DNA of 14,402 nt from Bacillota bacterium (GTDB lineage Bacteria > Bacillota > Clostridia > Lachnospirales > Lachnospiraceae), in the NCBI GenBank assembly GCA_023420935.1, contig JAEZUR010000054.1:1-14402 (forward strand), read 5' to 3'. The position numbers were made by a program, and so were the translations under genes. The notes under the pieces are model-generated. The model saw nothing but the letters and a program-made list of their open reading frames with translations, was not told the DNA's origin and searched no databases. Shown piece by piece: positions 14,234 to 14,402 of this stretch (position 1 is the first letter of the stretch; every line of letters begins with the position of its first letter).

Positions 14234-14276
14234 ATCATACATCACAATAAAAATTAAAACTGTGACTGGAGTCATA
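14234..14276 (-). promoter_or_regulatory. Flavodiiron operon promoter with CRP/FNR-type (HcpR-like) site
   Basis: The palindrome TGTGACT-GG-AGTCATA (14261-14276, one mismatch) has the TGTGA-type half sites used by CRP/FNR proteins, including HcpR, the nitrosative-stress regulator described in anaerobes. On the minus strand a -10 box TATGAT lies at 14239-14234, predicting a start near 14227. The palindrome centre is then about 41.5 bases upstream, the class II activator position. There is no good -35 box, which fits activator dependence. The leader to the fprA ATG is about 85 bases. Confidence 0.6.
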
Positions 14277-14327
14277 AAAAATAAAAAAAGTGCAATATAA
14301 GCATTTACTATCACTTACATTGCACTT
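14276..14327 (-). terminator. Terminator of the upstream gene
   Basis: On the minus strand AAGTGCAAT (14327-14319) pairs with ATTGCACTT (14296-14288). The stem extends through GTAAG/CTTAT (one G-T pair) to 14 bp, then a T-rich tail (TTTTTATTTTTT) follows. It begins a few bases after the stop of the partial gene at 14331. Confidence 0.85.
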
Positions 14328-14330
14328 CAT

Positions 14331-14402
14331 TTATTCTGATATTTCTAATTCCAGTGCTTCCATATCTAGAATCAGCACCTTCTTGTTCCCTATCATTTCT
14401 AT
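14331..14402 (-). CDS. C-terminal end of a gene running off the window
   Basis: The last 23 codons and TAA stop of a minus-strand reading frame, ending ...VLILDMEALELEISE. The frame is open to the window edge, and a strong terminator follows the stop after four bases, supporting a real gene end. The acidic tail is too short to identify the protein. Confidence 0.55.
   Translation of the reverse strand: MEMIGNKKVLILDMEALELEISE

Overview
The window is AT-rich and carries strong Shine-Dalgarno sites, Csp-like subtilases, an ECF sigma/anti-sigma pair and an anaerobic flavodiiron operon. Together these point to an anaerobic clostridium, most likely a Lachnospiraceae member of the Lachnoclostridium phytofermentans type. 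The taxonomic call is inference from gene content and style, not from a marker gene.

Layout. (1) 112-3563, minus strand: two tandem paralogous subtilisin-family (S8) proteases with complete catalytic triads and no signal peptide. (2) 3730-4617, plus strand: an orphan sugar-type periplasmic-binding protein with no signal peptide. (3) 4639-6011, minus strand: an ECF sigma factor translationally coupled (ATGA overlap) to a zinc-finger membrane anti-sigma factor, with a candidate self-recognised promoter. (4) 6357-10636: a compact element of about 4.26 kb bounded by a 24-bp perfect direct repeat of the 3' end of tRNA-Gly(GCC). It holds a SAM methyltransferase behind a 20-codon leader peptide, a hairpin-rich region that is the best oriT candidate, a MobV/Pre-type relaxase and a tyrosine integrase next to the intact tRNA. 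It looks like a minimal integrative and mobilizable element (IME). (5) 10615-10757: tRNA-Gly with its own promoter. (6) 10881-14142, minus strand: a nitrosative/oxidative stress operon in the order flavodiiron protein FprA, iron-sulfur cluster repair protein RIC, DUF438-hemerythrin-PAS protein. It is closed by a strong terminator and preceded by a CRP/FNR-type palindrome placed for class II activation. (7) 14331-14402: the last 23 codons of a further minus-strand gene, with its terminator.

How it fits together. The IME separates tRNA-Gly from its original terminator (now at 6305-6341) and supplies a substitute tRNA 3' end plus a substitute terminator (10583-10610). Both ends carry paired GTGCACATA motifs expected of integrase arm sites. 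Left of the element, 6150-6280 resembles the end of a related, now lost element: paired TGCACACAT motifs, a terminator hairpin, and a 45-bp sequence repeated at 41-84. No CRISPR array, rRNA or intact insertion sequence was seen. The most interesting parts for follow-up are the IME, the attenuator-like leader before its methyltransferase, and the promoter of the flavodiiron operon.
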